This document shows positions 42,786 through 53,214 of a stretch of DNA of 64,000 nucleotides, in pieces (the first letter of the stretch is position 1; every line of letters starts with the position of its first letter). A program made the translations under genes and the position numbers. This DNA is from Ichthyophis bannanicus (lineage: Eukaryota; Chordata; Amphibia; Gymnophiona; Ichthyophiidae), in the NCBI GenBank assembly GCA_033557465.1, contig JAWIIG010000025.1, positions 3,529,001-3,593,000 of the forward strand, read 5' to 3'. Below the pieces are notes generated by a model that was not told the origin of the DNA, ran no database searches, and saw only the letters and a program-made list of their open reading frames with translations.

Positions 42786-43404
42786 TGCCTTCTAATGTGT
42801 GCTCCAATTAAAAAATCAGATCATGTGTTAGGACAAACATAAACTAACATTCACAACATAAAACATATATAGTCAAATGTAGGAACATCCGTCAAGTCGG
42901 TGGACAAGAGACCCCTTCGTATGAACGGACCTCTCCCTTTAATCTTTTTTATTTTTATATTTCTACAACAGTCCTAGTAAAAGCAGACCCAAAGAGCCAC
43001 AGTGCTAAGAATAAAAATTCTAAATGGCCAAAAAGTCAAAATCAAACTTAGCTGGCAATCGGGTCCTGCAATGGTCTCCCAAGCACTCCTTCCAAGATAT
43101 TTTAGCGAGAAAATCAAGAAGATATTCTTCGAGGCTCCATTCCTTCCAAAATATTGCAAGGGGAAAACATCCTCTTAAACAACTCGTCGAGAAGACAGTT
43201 CTTCAAAACTCCATAACCCAGCGCTGTGTTTCGGATCCTCCGACCCTGCTTCAGATGGCATTGAGATATTCATTCAGTTAGGTTCACAAATGACCGTTGC
43301 ACAGTCAAAGAACGTCCTTCCAAAGAGTGGTGTCTGACGTCAGCATCCGCAGTCAGCTGTTTTATACCCTGAACCAGTATGGATAAAAGGCAATAAAGCC
43401 CCTA

Positions 43405-44359
43405 TCAGGTGGGTAAAATACTCCACCAGTCTAGTTCCTGATTAAGTCCATTTGGGGTCACTGATTTAAGAGAAAAGATCCAGCGTTGTTCCAGGATTTG
43501 TAAATGCTGTTCACGGTCCCCCCTACGAGGGCCATCAGGTACATAATCCAAAATACACCAGGAAAAATCAGTAAAAACATGATTCATTTGGAGACAATGA
43601 ACTACTAAAGGAGCTGTGAGCGTTTTGGTATGAATCCGAGATTTATGCTCCGATAAACGTTTTTTCACAGGACGTATCGAATGGCCTATGTAATGTAAAC
43701 CACAAGGGCATGTAAGAACATAAACCACAAAAGAGGATGTACAATCAGTGTGCCACTTTAGATGAAAAATTCGCCCCGTAGAGTTGTGCGTCCACGTAGT
43801 ACCAGTCTGTGATTGTAAACAGCATTGACAGTGGGAGGATGAGCAAGAAAAATGTCCTACATCTGCCTGTGATTCCTCAGGGTGCTTGAAATTCACCATA
43901 GAATGCAATGTGTGCCTTTGAGTCAGTCCTGACTCCTGGCGACCCAGAAGCTCCTGGGTTTTCTTGGCAGTGTCACTGGAAGTAGATTGCCAGGCCTTTC
44001 TTCTGAGGCAATGGAGGGTTAAGTGACTTGCCCAAGGCCACAAGGAGTGCTAGTGGGAATCAAACCCTGGTTGCTTGGTTATCAAGCCAGTGTTCTAACC
44101 ACTAGGCTACTCCTCCACTCCATGAATGCACCACCAAATCCCTAATATTGACACCCCGTTGATGCGCAATCATAAAATCTTGCTGGAAAGCAGAATCTAG
44201 TTGTAAAATATGCCAATATTTACGCAGAATGGCTACTGTTTGTGGTGATCCTATCATATATGGCAAGACTCCAATAATTTTCTTACTAGTATCGCTAGAT
44301 TTTTCCTGAGATACATCAGATACATCAGATGCCTGAATCCCTCCAATGGGTAAAACTTG
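43405..44359 (-). pseudogene. Penelope-like RT thumb and GIY-YIG endonuclease, split by a SINE
   Basis: Left of the SINE, the frame (read to 43405) gives a Cys-rich linker (CSSSHCQCC), FHLKWHTDCTSS, then VVYVLTCPCGLHYIGHSIRPVKKRLSEHKSRI. This is the GIY-YIG core with VYVL/HYIG in place of GIY/YIG and the Arg/Glu-His region behind it. It ends ILEQRWIFSLKSVTPNGLNQELDW, usual for the PLE C-terminus. Upstream of the SINE (44131-44359), minus-strand codons give GSPQTVAILRKYWHILQLDS...RGVNIRDLVVHS, the PLE RT thumb. The endonuclease would cut target DNA. The N-terminal RT is missing through 5' truncation, and the SINE breaks the frame. Confidence 0.82.
43908..44123 (-). mobile_element. tRNA-derived SINE with RTE-like tail, 7-bp TSD
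   Basis: It is flanked by gaatgca (43901-43907 and 44124-44130). On the minus strand the head is a tRNA-like ggagtagcctagtggttagaac and gggtttgattccc. The body has gtggccttgggcaagtcac, and the tail region ccaggagtcaggactgac resembles RTE/BovB-type 3' ends. The terminal repeat is ATTGC/CAATG-like. Confidence 0.8.
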
Positions 44360-45404
44360 TAATGTGTGCTAGCTGATACAGCTTGCCCACACCTTTATAT
44401 GGCCATCTGTACCTTTACTGCGGAACCTAACATGGGTGACATTACCGCAGTTTGGTAAACATACCCCTTTATCATATTTAGGGGTATGTTTACTAAACAC
44501 CACTAATGTCGCAGCGGTGACGTTATCGCGTGATACATAATGTTATCGCACGAAAAAGTAACATTATCGCATGTTAACATTACGTTTCACGCAATAACGT
44601 CTCCAGCGGCATTAAGGCACACAGAGGATAGAGTGTCTCCAGAGGGTGGAGAGAAGGGGGGGTCAATGGGTGGGGAGCGGGCGGGGAGAGGCTCCAGGTA
44701 CACTAATGCCGGGATTTTAAGACCAGAACATTACTGTGCTTGAAAACTTGGCGTTAGAGGCACAATTGCAGGAAAGAGAAACCATTTCAGTCAGCAATGT
44801 ACAGCAAAGGCAGGGAGACCAAGAAAAGTGATAGTAGTCATACATGTGCAGCAACAGCATAGTGCCCAAGTACGAAAGGGCACTACGTTGAGGCTGCAAA
44901 TGGGGTACAGGGGGCTGCAGGTGTGACATGCGGTGGGGCAGCTAGAGCACAGGGTGGACTAGGCAGATGCCTAGGTGGCACATAGGAATGCAGAAACTGC
45001 AAATCAGCAAGCCAGCAACTGACCAATGTCAAACATGCCCACGAGTGTGTGTCCCACAGTGTCCCAGGGGACAGTACCCAGCATGTACCACAAAGGTCAC
45101 ATAATATTGACAGGCGGTGCCGGGGGAAGTGCGGATATCTATGTAGGCACCCCTACCCCAGATCCCACACCATAGGCAGCCGCCTACAGGCACAGTGGAT
45201 GGCCTAGGACTGTGCACCTCCAGCACCACCGGCATAAGGGCATGTCAGTATTGTGGGGGAGGGGTGCTGGTGGTGGAGGGGGCAGTGGCAGCTGCCTACA
45301 GCAGACCAAGGCCAAGCCCTGTTTAGGTGGGTGGCGTGCAGTGCAACAGACAAGGTCTGTCTGAAGAACAGTCATGGTATCCCCAGGAAATGAGCTGCCT
45401 CCAT

Positions 45405-45480
45405 GGCAATAGTTTGGTGCAGTACACATAGCCAGTGTGTTTAGGGGTAGACAGTCATAGGTTCAAATCCCAGCTGTGGC
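45405..45480 (+). promoter_or_regulatory. tRNA-like module 1 (element F)
   Basis: Box B GGTTCAAATCC lies at 45460-45470, with upstream ttggtgcagtacacatagcc. Confidence 0.5.
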
Positions 45481-45687
45481 TTCTGCCGTCCTTGTCCCTA
45501 TATTTTACCCTACAGAACACAAACACCCATGTGCACACCCTAGAGCAGCGGCCAACAAGGACACAAACACACACACCCACAGGCCCCACTATCCATATCC
45601 TCATGGAGAGTCAGGCTTTTGAGCCCTGCGCGGAGCAGCAGCTACCACTACTACCACCTGCATACCCTAGCAATGCCGTCATAAGCA

Positions 45688-45818
45688 TGGAAACATGCTC
45701 CATATATATCAAAAGGTTGCTATGATGAATGTCAGATAACAGATCCTACATTAAACATAAATTGTTAACAGAGATTTATCATAGCAACGTTTCTGATATA
45801 TGTGAAGTGTGTTTCCTT
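45688..45818. repeat. Imperfect 130-bp palindrome within element F
   Basis: The left side ggaaacatgctccatatatatc...gttgctatgat is mirrored by atcatagcaac...gatatatgtgaagtgtgtttcc. H (about 61215-61335) and D/E (26815-26935) carry related blocks, while B, C and G lack it. Confidence 0.7.
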
Positions 45819-46892
45819 TCTGTTTGTTTTCTGACAGGGTTTACCACTCCGGAGAGTGACCATAACAGCATTGAGTACCTTAGCAATGCCTGCACTGTGC
45901 CCAGGACTGGTGTGGCGGCCAGGGCTGCCAACCACCTCTATCTTTGCACAATGCTGAAATAGGTGAGGAAGTGTGTGTATGTCTATCCAGTGTTTTGTGG
46001 CTGCCTACACCTTACAGAGCCCACAATACTTGCACAGTTTCCAGTGTTAGCCTGCCAATGTGTGTAATGAGGAGCAAGGTATTGTGGGTATGGCCCAGAC
46101 AGGGTGGTATGGACAGGATGCATCTGCACAGGGCATAGAGCAATGGCTGGGATATTGTAGTGCCCGACCACCACTTGCACGGACAGGGTGGCCACAGCAT
46201 GTCATGCTGGGAGGTCAGTCTCACCCTGACTGAGCAGTGACCATGGCATGTCTAGGTTCCCACCTAGTACTATGCAATGTTTTTCTCAAGTGATCTTTAG
46301 GAGTTCCCTTTTCTGGGGTCCAATCACTGACATACTTGCTTGGTGTGCGTGTGCTTATTTCCCACTTTTTGGTGCACAGTTTCTCCAGGAGCATGCACTA
46401 TATTTTAGCTAGCAAACTGTATGCAGTTAGCATGTGTATGGCTGGAACACCTTGCAGGGTGCAGTGGGTGAAGACTGAATGTGCCCTCTGCTGGTGAATG
46501 TCAGTTGGTGGTGGTGGTGCGGCAGCTGAGCTTTTCCAGGCCTACTGCCAGTGCCCTATGTGATAAGTACAGATCTGCATTGACTGCCCTGGAGGGTGCC
46601 TATTCTCCAGCAGGACTGGGGTTGGTGGTCCCCTCTACTGCCTCTGTTGTAGAGTGTGGACCTGTTGGTGGGAGATCCTGTCCCCCACCCTGACCCAGTG
46701 AGGGTGGGGTGGGTTGGGTGGTGCAACATAAATCTGCTTTTGGATCCAAACACCACCCTTCTCCTATAACAAGTGACCATGGTAACCACACAGAATATGC
46801 ACTATTCTGGGTGCGTCATAGTCCACAAGGGCTAGATGGGACTGGAAAATGGACACAGGTGTATCCTAGGTGTCTTGGCAGGGACTATCTAA

Positions 46893-47030
46893 CCTAAGGT
46901 GCCTCATAAGGCGCCCTATAAAGCGCCCTATAGGGCACATTATAAGGTGCCTTGGCGGACAGAGTACTTTATAATGTGCCTTAAGGGGTGCCTTATAGGG
47001 CGCCTTATGAGGCACCTTAGGTTACGGCAC
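46893..47030. repeat. AAGGYRCCTT palindromic array (element F)
   Basis: The outer arms taacctaaggtgcctcataaggcgcc and ggcgccttatgaggcaccttaggtta are exact inverse partners around a short centre. Confidence 0.85.
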
Positions 47031-47107
47031 TGTGAGGGTGTTTTTGCTGGCAGCACTGATTTAAATTAAAATGAAATCCCTCAGACAGCCTTATTAAATA
47101 ACACCAC

Positions 47108-47170
47108 TACGGGATCAAACTTATCACCTCTCCTCCACAGTCATTGTAGTAACCAGTGGGCTACATCTCT
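47108..47170 (-). promoter_or_regulatory. tRNA-like module 2, inverted (element F)
   Basis: On the minus strand, tagcccactggttactacaatg is followed by box B-like GTTTGATCCC (47111-47120). Confidence 0.45.
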
Positions 47171-47190
47171 ATTTCTTCTAACACAGTGCT

Positions 47191-47621
47191 CTTCCACACG
47201 ACATGACATGCATGTTTCGGGCTCAACTGGGTCCTGTGTCAAGTGATACCCAACTCAGATGATCAGCTGAGTTGGGTATCACTTGACACAGGACCCGGTT
47301 GGGCCCGAAACATGCATGTCATGTCGTGTGGAAGATATTAATCGCCTCTATACAAGGTAAGTGCATGCTTCACTACTTACAAAAATGGGGTACGCCGTGG
47401 CCCATTTGAATAAAAGGGTTCTTCCGACGGTGGGGGGGGGGGGGGGGGTGGCCTCCATTCCTCCCTCTCATGTCGATTGACCCCGACAAAAAATTGATTT
47501 TATATAGTATTATTTCTTGAATATGGTGCCGGCGGTAGTTACTGGCATATAGTTTCAATGACTTTCTGCACTTCTTGATTATGTAGTTATTGGATTGGGG
47601 TTTCTTTTTCTTTAGTCTAAG
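47191..47621 (+). mobile_element. Insert in element F with 144-bp near-perfect palindrome; PLE-like end suspected
   Basis: Near-duplicate flanks, acagtgct (47183-47190) and acagcgct (47622-47629), bracket about 430 bp. The first 144 bp (47191-47334) form an almost perfect palindrome centred at tgatgatcag. Its right arm reads gacacaggacccggttgggcccgaaacatg, similar to Penelope-type terminal motifs. A gtaagt donor-like site (about 47358) and a tttttctttag acceptor-like site (about 47612) follow. Assignment to PLE is tentative. Confidence 0.5.
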
Positions 47622-47912
47622 ACAGCGCTGGCATGGACTAAAGGTTAACGCGCATTAACGAGCCAAGGCGCACTGTATCGCGTGATACAGATTCATTGCT
47701 ACCTTGCCGCCGGAACGCCCACTACCTTATATGGCATTCCTCACATTAACGCTGCAACTAGCGCCGGTAACATTAAGACGGTTTAGTAAACATACCCCTT
47801 AGCAATTAGAGTTCAGCATAGCATGGTGCTTTGGTTCTCCAAGAGCTAGGCGGAGCTTCAGAGAAAGGCTAAAAGGCCTAGGGAGCTGTGAGAACAGAGG
47901 AATGCCTAGAGG

Positions 47913-48029
47913 CAGGGCCGGCCCGTCCATTGAGCGAGAATGTTTTTTGCACAGGGCCCCGCGTTTCAGGGGGCCCCGCGCAAAAAACATTCTGATCCTA
48001 CTAAAGTAAAATTAAAAAACAAAACAAAA
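47913..48029. mobile_element. hAT-like end with short palindrome
   Basis: It starts cagggccggcccgtcc, typical of hAT termini. The stretch attcNNNgttttttgcacagggccccgcg... (about 47938-47993) is an imperfect hairpin with gaatgttttttgc and gcaaaaaacattc arms. A right terminus could not be placed. Confidence 0.4.
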
Positions 48030-48414
48030 CTGTCTTCTCCGCTGCCGGGGCCGCCGCGGCAGAATCGAGTGTGCCGCGGGGCCCCCCCTGCCCAGCACAG
48101 CCTGCCCTCCCCCTCTATCCGTTCTCTCGTTCAGCTCACAGTCACCCCGCGCCGGCTTTCAGAGCGCGAGGGAAGAGTTTCTCCCTCGCTGCTCTGTTGA
48201 GCCCGCGGGGGCTGATGGGAAGTTCCCATCAGCCCCCGCGGGCTTAACAGAGCTGCGAAAGGGAAACTAGTCCCTTCGCGCTCTGAAAGCCGGCGCGGGG
48301 TGACTGTGAGCTGAACGAGAGAACGGATAGAGGGGGAGGGCAGGCTGTGCTGGGCAGGGGGGGCCCCGCGGCACACTCGATTCTGCCGCGGCGGCCCCGG
48401 CAGCGGAGAAGACA
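48030..48414. repeat. 385-bp near-perfect GC-rich palindrome
   Basis: The arms 48030-48221 and 48223-48414 are reverse complements with few mismatches (for example gagggaagagtttctccctcg versus cgaaagggaaactagtcccttcg). The centre is gatgggaagttcccatc. It is very GC-rich with ggggccgccgcgg motifs. It contains no coding signature. Confidence 0.92.
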
Positions 48415-48469
48415 GCTTTAAAAAGAAAAAAAATTCCCTCGGCTGGACTGGGCATGGGGCTTAGGAATG

Positions 48470-49560
48470 CTGATGGGCGGGGGGCTGGGGGGGGTTAGGA
48501 ATGCTGATGGGCTGGGGGGGTTAGGAATGCTGATGGGCTATGGGGGGGGGGCTGGGGGGGTAGGAATGCTGATGGGCTGGGGGGGTTAGGAGTGCTGATG
48601 GGCTATGGGGGGCTGGGGGAGGTTAATACTGGCAAGGAGGGGTTACGACTGGCGCTGGGCTGTGCTGGGCTGGGCTGGGGGGGGTTAAGACTGGCAAAGG
48701 GCTGGGCAGGGCTGGGGGGGGGGGTTAAGAGTGGGAAGGGGCTGGGGGGGGGTGGGCTGGGGTGGGCTGGGGGGGGGTTAAGACTGGCAATGGGCTGGGC
48801 TGGGCTGGGCTGGGTTAAGACTGGCAATGGGCTGGGCTGGGCTGGGCTGGGCTGGGGGGGGGTTAAGACTGGTGCTGGTCTGGGCTGGGCTGGGCTGGGC
48901 TGGGCTGGGGGGGTTAAGACTGGCAATGGGCTGGGCTGGGCTGGGCTGGGGGGGTTAAGACTGGCAATGGGCTGGGCTGGGCTGGGGGGGTTAAGACTGG
49001 CGCGCTGGGCTGGGGGGGTTAAGACTGGCGCTGGGCTGGGCTGGGCTGGGGGGGTTAAGACTGGCAATGGGCTGGGCTGGGCTGGGCTGGGCGGGGGGGG
49101 GTTAAGACTGGCAATGGGCTGGGCTGGCTGGGCGGGCGGGGGGGGGTTAAGACTGGCAATGGGCTGGGCTGGGCTGGCTGGGCGGGGGGGGGGGGTTAAG
49201 ACTGGCAATGGGCTGGGCTGGGCTGGGCTGGGCTGGGGGGGGTTAAGACTGGCAATGGGCTGGGCTGGGCTGGGCGGGGGGGGGGGGTTTAAGACTGGCA
49301 ATGGGCTGGGCTGGGCTGGGCTGGGCGGGGGGAGTTAAGACTGCAATGGGCTGGGCTGGGCTGGGCTGGGGGGGGGTTAAGACTGGCAATGGGCTGGGCT
49401 GGGCGGGGGGGGGGGTTAAGACTGCAATGGGCTGGGCTGGGCTGGGCTGGGCTGGGGGGGGTTAAGACTGGCAATGGGCTGGGCTGGGCTGGGGGGGGGT
49501 AAGACTGGCACTGGGCTGGGCTGGGCTGGGGGGCGGTTAAGAATGGCAATGGGATGGGGG
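48470..49560. repeat. G-rich minisatellite: (gctgg)n with ggggttaagactggcaatgg
   Basis: Units of roughly 45-60 bp consist of gggctgggctggg runs, a G tract of 6-11, and ttaagactggcaatg. Both strands are open in several frames because the composition excludes stops. The apparent Gly/Leu-rich and Pro-rich proteins are artefacts. Confidence 0.93.
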
Positions 49561-50070
49561 CAGTCTGGAAATGGGGCTATGGGGGTTAGGACTGATAATG
49601 GGCTATAGGGGGGCTAGGACAGGAAATGGGCTGATGGGGAGGGGTTAGGACGTAATGGGCTGTGGGCTGCTGGGGGGGGTTAAGATGGTAATGAGCTGTG
49701 GGCTGATGGGGGCTGTCTGGAAATGAGGTGATGGGGGGTTAGGACTGCTAATGGGCTATGGGGGGGTTAGGACTGATAATGGGCTATGGGGGGCTAGGAC
49801 AGGAAATGGGCTGATGGGAGGGGGTTAGGATTTGAGGTGGACTGATGTGGTTAGGACTGGTTAATGGGCTGTGGGCTGATGGGGGGGTTAGGACTGGTAA
49901 TGGGCTATGGAGGGCTGACTGGAACTGGGCTGATGGGGTTAAGACGGGAAGTGGGCTGATGGGGGGTTAGGACTGGTAATGGGTTATAGGGGGGCTTAAA
50001 CTGAAAATGGAGTGATGGGGGGTTAGGACTGGAAGTGGGTTGATGGGGGGCTAGGACTGGTAATGGGTTG
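49560..50070. repeat. Minisatellite: ggggttaggactggtaatgggctatgg type
   Basis: It is more diverged than the adjoining array. It is the reverse complement of the cattaccagtcctaac motif found at 28.5-28.97 and 52.15-52.8 kb. Just after it, gggttctcaaacttggggtcgggacccc is another hAT-like terminus. Confidence 0.88.
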
Positions 50071-50089
50071 GGGGGTTCTCAAACTTGGG

Positions 50090-51150
50090 GTCGGGACCCC
50101 AAATGGGGTCACATCATCAGTGGAGGGGGTCATGGAAACATAGCTATATCCCCATCTCTCTGGACATTCACTGTGACCTATGCCAAGTAATAGTAATCAC
50201 CAGTCAGTATGTGGCCTGTGAGCCAATGAACATTGATAGGCCTGTGCTCTCTCCTGGGTAAGTATCCTGTTAGACTGGGAACCCATGCTGAGTAATGGAG
50301 TCTGTAAGCACACACTGCACACTGATACAAGAACCCTGTGTGACTGCTGCTGCTCTTGCCATTACTGTTACTGCTGCCTTTCTGCTTTAGATGAGTGGAG
50401 GGAGGGGAAGCACTGCTCTATATTCGGTCACAGCTTAGATGATTCCAGACCTGGCTCATGACCCTCCTTTAGTCCTTTTTACCAAATGTGGCAAAAAACA
50501 CATAAATCACCACACTTGGTTCTGGCTTCCAAAGATCAATGCAAGCTTGTAAAGTGCTCCTTCTAGCAACACATTAATACCAAATATAGCATTTCCAAAC
50601 CTGAATTGTCTTGTTCCAGGGCTGTGAATAAAACAGTCCACAGTTCACAAAGATTTCCAGCTTTTCACAAAGGCTCTTCTCCCTAAGAGATGTATTTTCA
50701 ATAAGCTTCCAGATTTTCACAAGGGCTTTCTTCCCCCAGTATTCTGAACATCAAGCTTCCTAGCTTTTCACACAAGGGCTTTTACTACATGGACAACCCT
50801 AGCAGCGTCCTAAGCATTGATCAATATCACACTCACAAAGTAAAGATAAGATCTGTCTTACCTTTCTACCTGATGAGTCTCAGCTCCCAATTGGTCTCTT
50901 CACCCAGACCTAGCTGTTAGTGTCCAAACACTCTCCAGCTATCCCTGAATCATGGCTTCCTGCAGCAATTCATCTTGCAGGGTACTGGACACTTCTGCTT
51001 CTTTCTTCCCAGGGCCTCCATGAATTTCTGCCCCTGACAGTTTTAATAATGCCTGCAAGGACTGCACCCTCCCAGCTAGGCCGCCCATTCAAATTCCCTT
51101 AAGATGGCTGCCAATGATTAAGCCCCTAAAGATAACTTGCCAACCTCTAG
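50090..51150. other. Unassigned sequence, possible degraded LTR or hAT interior
   Basis: Three related ~50-bp segments with agcttNcNagcttttcacaNaggct lie at 50640-50785. No protein domain is visible. A hAT-like caggggcggcccaagggg start lies at about 51153. Confidence 0.35.
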
Positions 51151-51152
51151 GC

Positions 51153-52130
51153 AGGGGCGGCCCAAGGGGGGTGCGGGGCCATGTGCGGAGACTCGGTGCG
51201 GGGCCTCATTTGCATAAGTGGCCTTATTTGCATAAATATTTGCATAATGTTACCATACACTAACTTTTAGTAAACATGTCTCTTAATGAGTGTATGGATA
51301 AAGAAAGACTAAAAGATTTCTATATTACTATAATCCAGTGCCAACCGCCAGGCACATTAGGAAACTACTACAAACGCTGCCCATTTAGAACCCATAGCAA
51401 ACCCGCCGTTTCCTGACAGCATTACCAGGACTCACAAAGTACCATACTCTACCTATCAAAAGGCAATACTGCAAATATTAAACCAGTACATTTCAGAGAA
51501 TACTGGGGAAAGAGAACAAGTGGCAATGTCAAATAGGAATTACATAAATAGAATACCTCAGCTCAGTTACACATGCAGAACATAGACCATCACCAAACAA
51601 GGAATCACAATTTAGAAAGAGGAAGGCAAATTAAACTGGGAACCCCAAAAGCCAAACTTGGAATGTACAACAACACTGTAGAAATAAAACTATAAATTAA
51701 TTTCCTCTTGTACCAAACAAAGCGCAGACGTTAATGATGCACATTTCCCAGAGCTTTCATATTCCAGTTAATAAATTCAAAATAAAGAGATATCTTTCTA
51801 CCTTTTGTGCATTTTTTTCAGTTGCAATTGCTCCAGCCACTTTCTTCTGGTTTCTTCATGTTTTCTGCTAACTGTCCATCATCTGCTGTCCATTTGTTCT
51901 TTCTTCTCTCTTCTAGTTTTTTTTTCCATTCTCTCTCTCTACATCTGCTTTAACATACTAATCTTTCTCCTTTTGCTCTTTCCTCATTCCTATTTCATCC
52001 ACACAAATTTTACCCCTCCATCCTCAATCCCCACTTACTCTCCCAATACCCGGCCAATTGTAGATTTTTCATCCCTCCCACACAAAATATTTTTCCCCTC
52101 TCCATTTTACTCTCCCAGCCCCATCCCATT
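51153..52130. other. hAT-like start followed by unassigned AT-rich sequence
   Basis: The stretch caggggcggcccaagggggg at 51153 is a typical hAT 5' end. About 51265-51282 contains tttagtaaacatgtctc, a decayed relative of the ggggtatg TIR. The remainder shows no domain. Confidence 0.35.
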
Positions 52131-52805
52131 CTAATCCTCCCCCAACATCAGCTCCCTTCTAGTTCCAGTCTCACCCAGCATCCATTCCCTTCTAGTCCCT
52201 GCATCAGCCTATTTCCAGTCCTAGCCCCCCATCAACCCATTTCCAGTCCTAGCTCCCCCATCCATTTTCAGTCTGAGTCCCTTCATCAGCTCATTTCCAA
52301 TCCTAGCCCCCATCAGCCCATTTCTAGTCATTTCCTAGCCCCACCATCAGCCCATGTCAAATCCTAGCTCCCCTCCACTCAGCCCAATTCCAGTCCAAGC
52401 CCCCCATGAGCCTACTTCCAGTTCTAGCCCCTCCATGAGTCCATTTCAATTCAAGCCCCCACCACAGCCCATTTCCAATCTTAGCTCCCCCAACAGCCCA
52501 TTTCCAGTCCTAGCTGCTCCATCAGCCCATTTTCAGTCCTAGCTCCCTTCCCTCACAGCCCATTTCCATTCCAAGCTCCCTCCCCATCAGCTATTTGCAG
52601 TTCAAGCCTCCCCTTCCACTCAGCCCATTTCCAGTCATAGCAACCCATCAACCCACTTCCAGTCCTAACCCCCCATCACTCCATTTTCAGTTTAAGCCCC
52701 CCTATAACCCATTACCAGTCCTAACCCCCCATCAGCCCACTTCCCGTCTTAACCCCATCAGCCCATTTCCAGTCAGCCCCCCATAGCTCATTGCCAGTCC
52801 TAACC
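52130..52805. repeat. C-rich minisatellite: cagcccatttccagtcctagccccc
   Basis: About 25 diverged units of 22-35 bp share the motif with 28.5-28.97 kb in the same orientation and 49.56-50.07 kb in inverse orientation. Confidence 0.88.
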
Positions 52806-53018
52806 CTGATATACAGGGAAAGAGCTTTGTTCTGGAAGTGACAATGGTCTCTCAATTACGAGCTGCGTCTCTGTAAGACTTGTATGCAGGCCGGATCCTT
52901 CATGAAAAGGCAGCTTTATATTTGGTTCTCTGTATGCTTTTCTGTTTTTAATTTGAAAAGTAAAGTTTAACTGCAGAACTTTAATGCTGTGTGGAATTTA
53001 TGCTTGTTTCTTGACTAA

Positions 53019-53145
53019 GGAGTATGTTTACTAATTGGCGGTAGCAGCTTCCATGCAATATCGGAGTTACGGCCAAATTGACTTCAATGGGGTCGCGGCT
53101 CCAATACCCACGGAAGACGCTATCACCGATTAGTAAACACACCTC
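53019..53145. mobile_element. 127-bp MITE with TAA target duplication
   Basis: Its ends ggagtatgtttactaat and attagtaaacacacctc are inverted. TAA flanks both sides (53016-53018 and 53146-53148). The termini resemble the large ggggtatg family, so it is plausibly a miniature relative. Confidence 0.82.
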
Positions 53146-53214
53146 TAAGAGTGATCGTCTGCAATTGGAATAAGGTATATCACAATACAAGCAAGAGTAC
53201 CATGTCCCTCTGAC

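Larger units (their letters stand above)
42804..44359 (-). mobile_element. Penelope-like element, 5'-truncated, minus strand, 11-bp TSD
   Basis: It is bracketed by taatgtgtgct (42793-42803 and 44360-44370) inside element G; elements C and G align across the empty site. It encodes the RT thumb end and a GIY-YIG endonuclease on the minus strand. A 3' region of about 600 bp contains cgctgtgtttcggatcctcc (43222-43241), the inverted form of a PLE terminal GAAAC motif. A SINE has inserted into its coding part. Confidence 0.82.
38990..44467 (+). mobile_element. TIR element G, TSD TTT, with nested insertions
   Basis: The left end is ggggtatgtttactaaac and the right end gtttggtaaacatacccc. The flanking TTT is duplicated (38987-38989 and 44468-44470). 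It is colinear with C over its whole length once two insertions are removed: a 302-bp retro-insert (40041-40342) and a Penelope-like copy (42804-44359). It carries tRNA-like modules at 39931-40010 and 41897-41962, a GT tract and an AAGGYRCCTT array (42600-42785). It has no transposase. Confidence 0.82.
44481..47798 (+). mobile_element. TIR element F, complete, 3.3 kb, TSD TTA
   Basis: Its ends are ggggtatgtttactaaac (44481) and gtttagtaaacatacccc (47798), with TTA at 44478-44480 and 47799-47801. It sits only 13 bp from the end of element G. It belongs to the subfamily with H, A and E, which has tatcgcacgataac-type termini. It has tRNA-like modules at 45405-45480 (plus) and 47108-47170 (minus), a palindromic insert at 45688-45818, an AAGGYRCCTT array (46893-47030) and a separate 430-bp insertion with a 144-bp palindrome (47191-47621). 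Confidence 0.85.

Noticed and set aside
48592..49338. Long plus-strand frame of Gly/Leu-rich repeats, with an opposite-strand Pro-rich frame at 48603-49301
   Set aside because: Both arise from the G-rich minisatellite, whose units exclude stop codons on both strands. No domain or start context is present.
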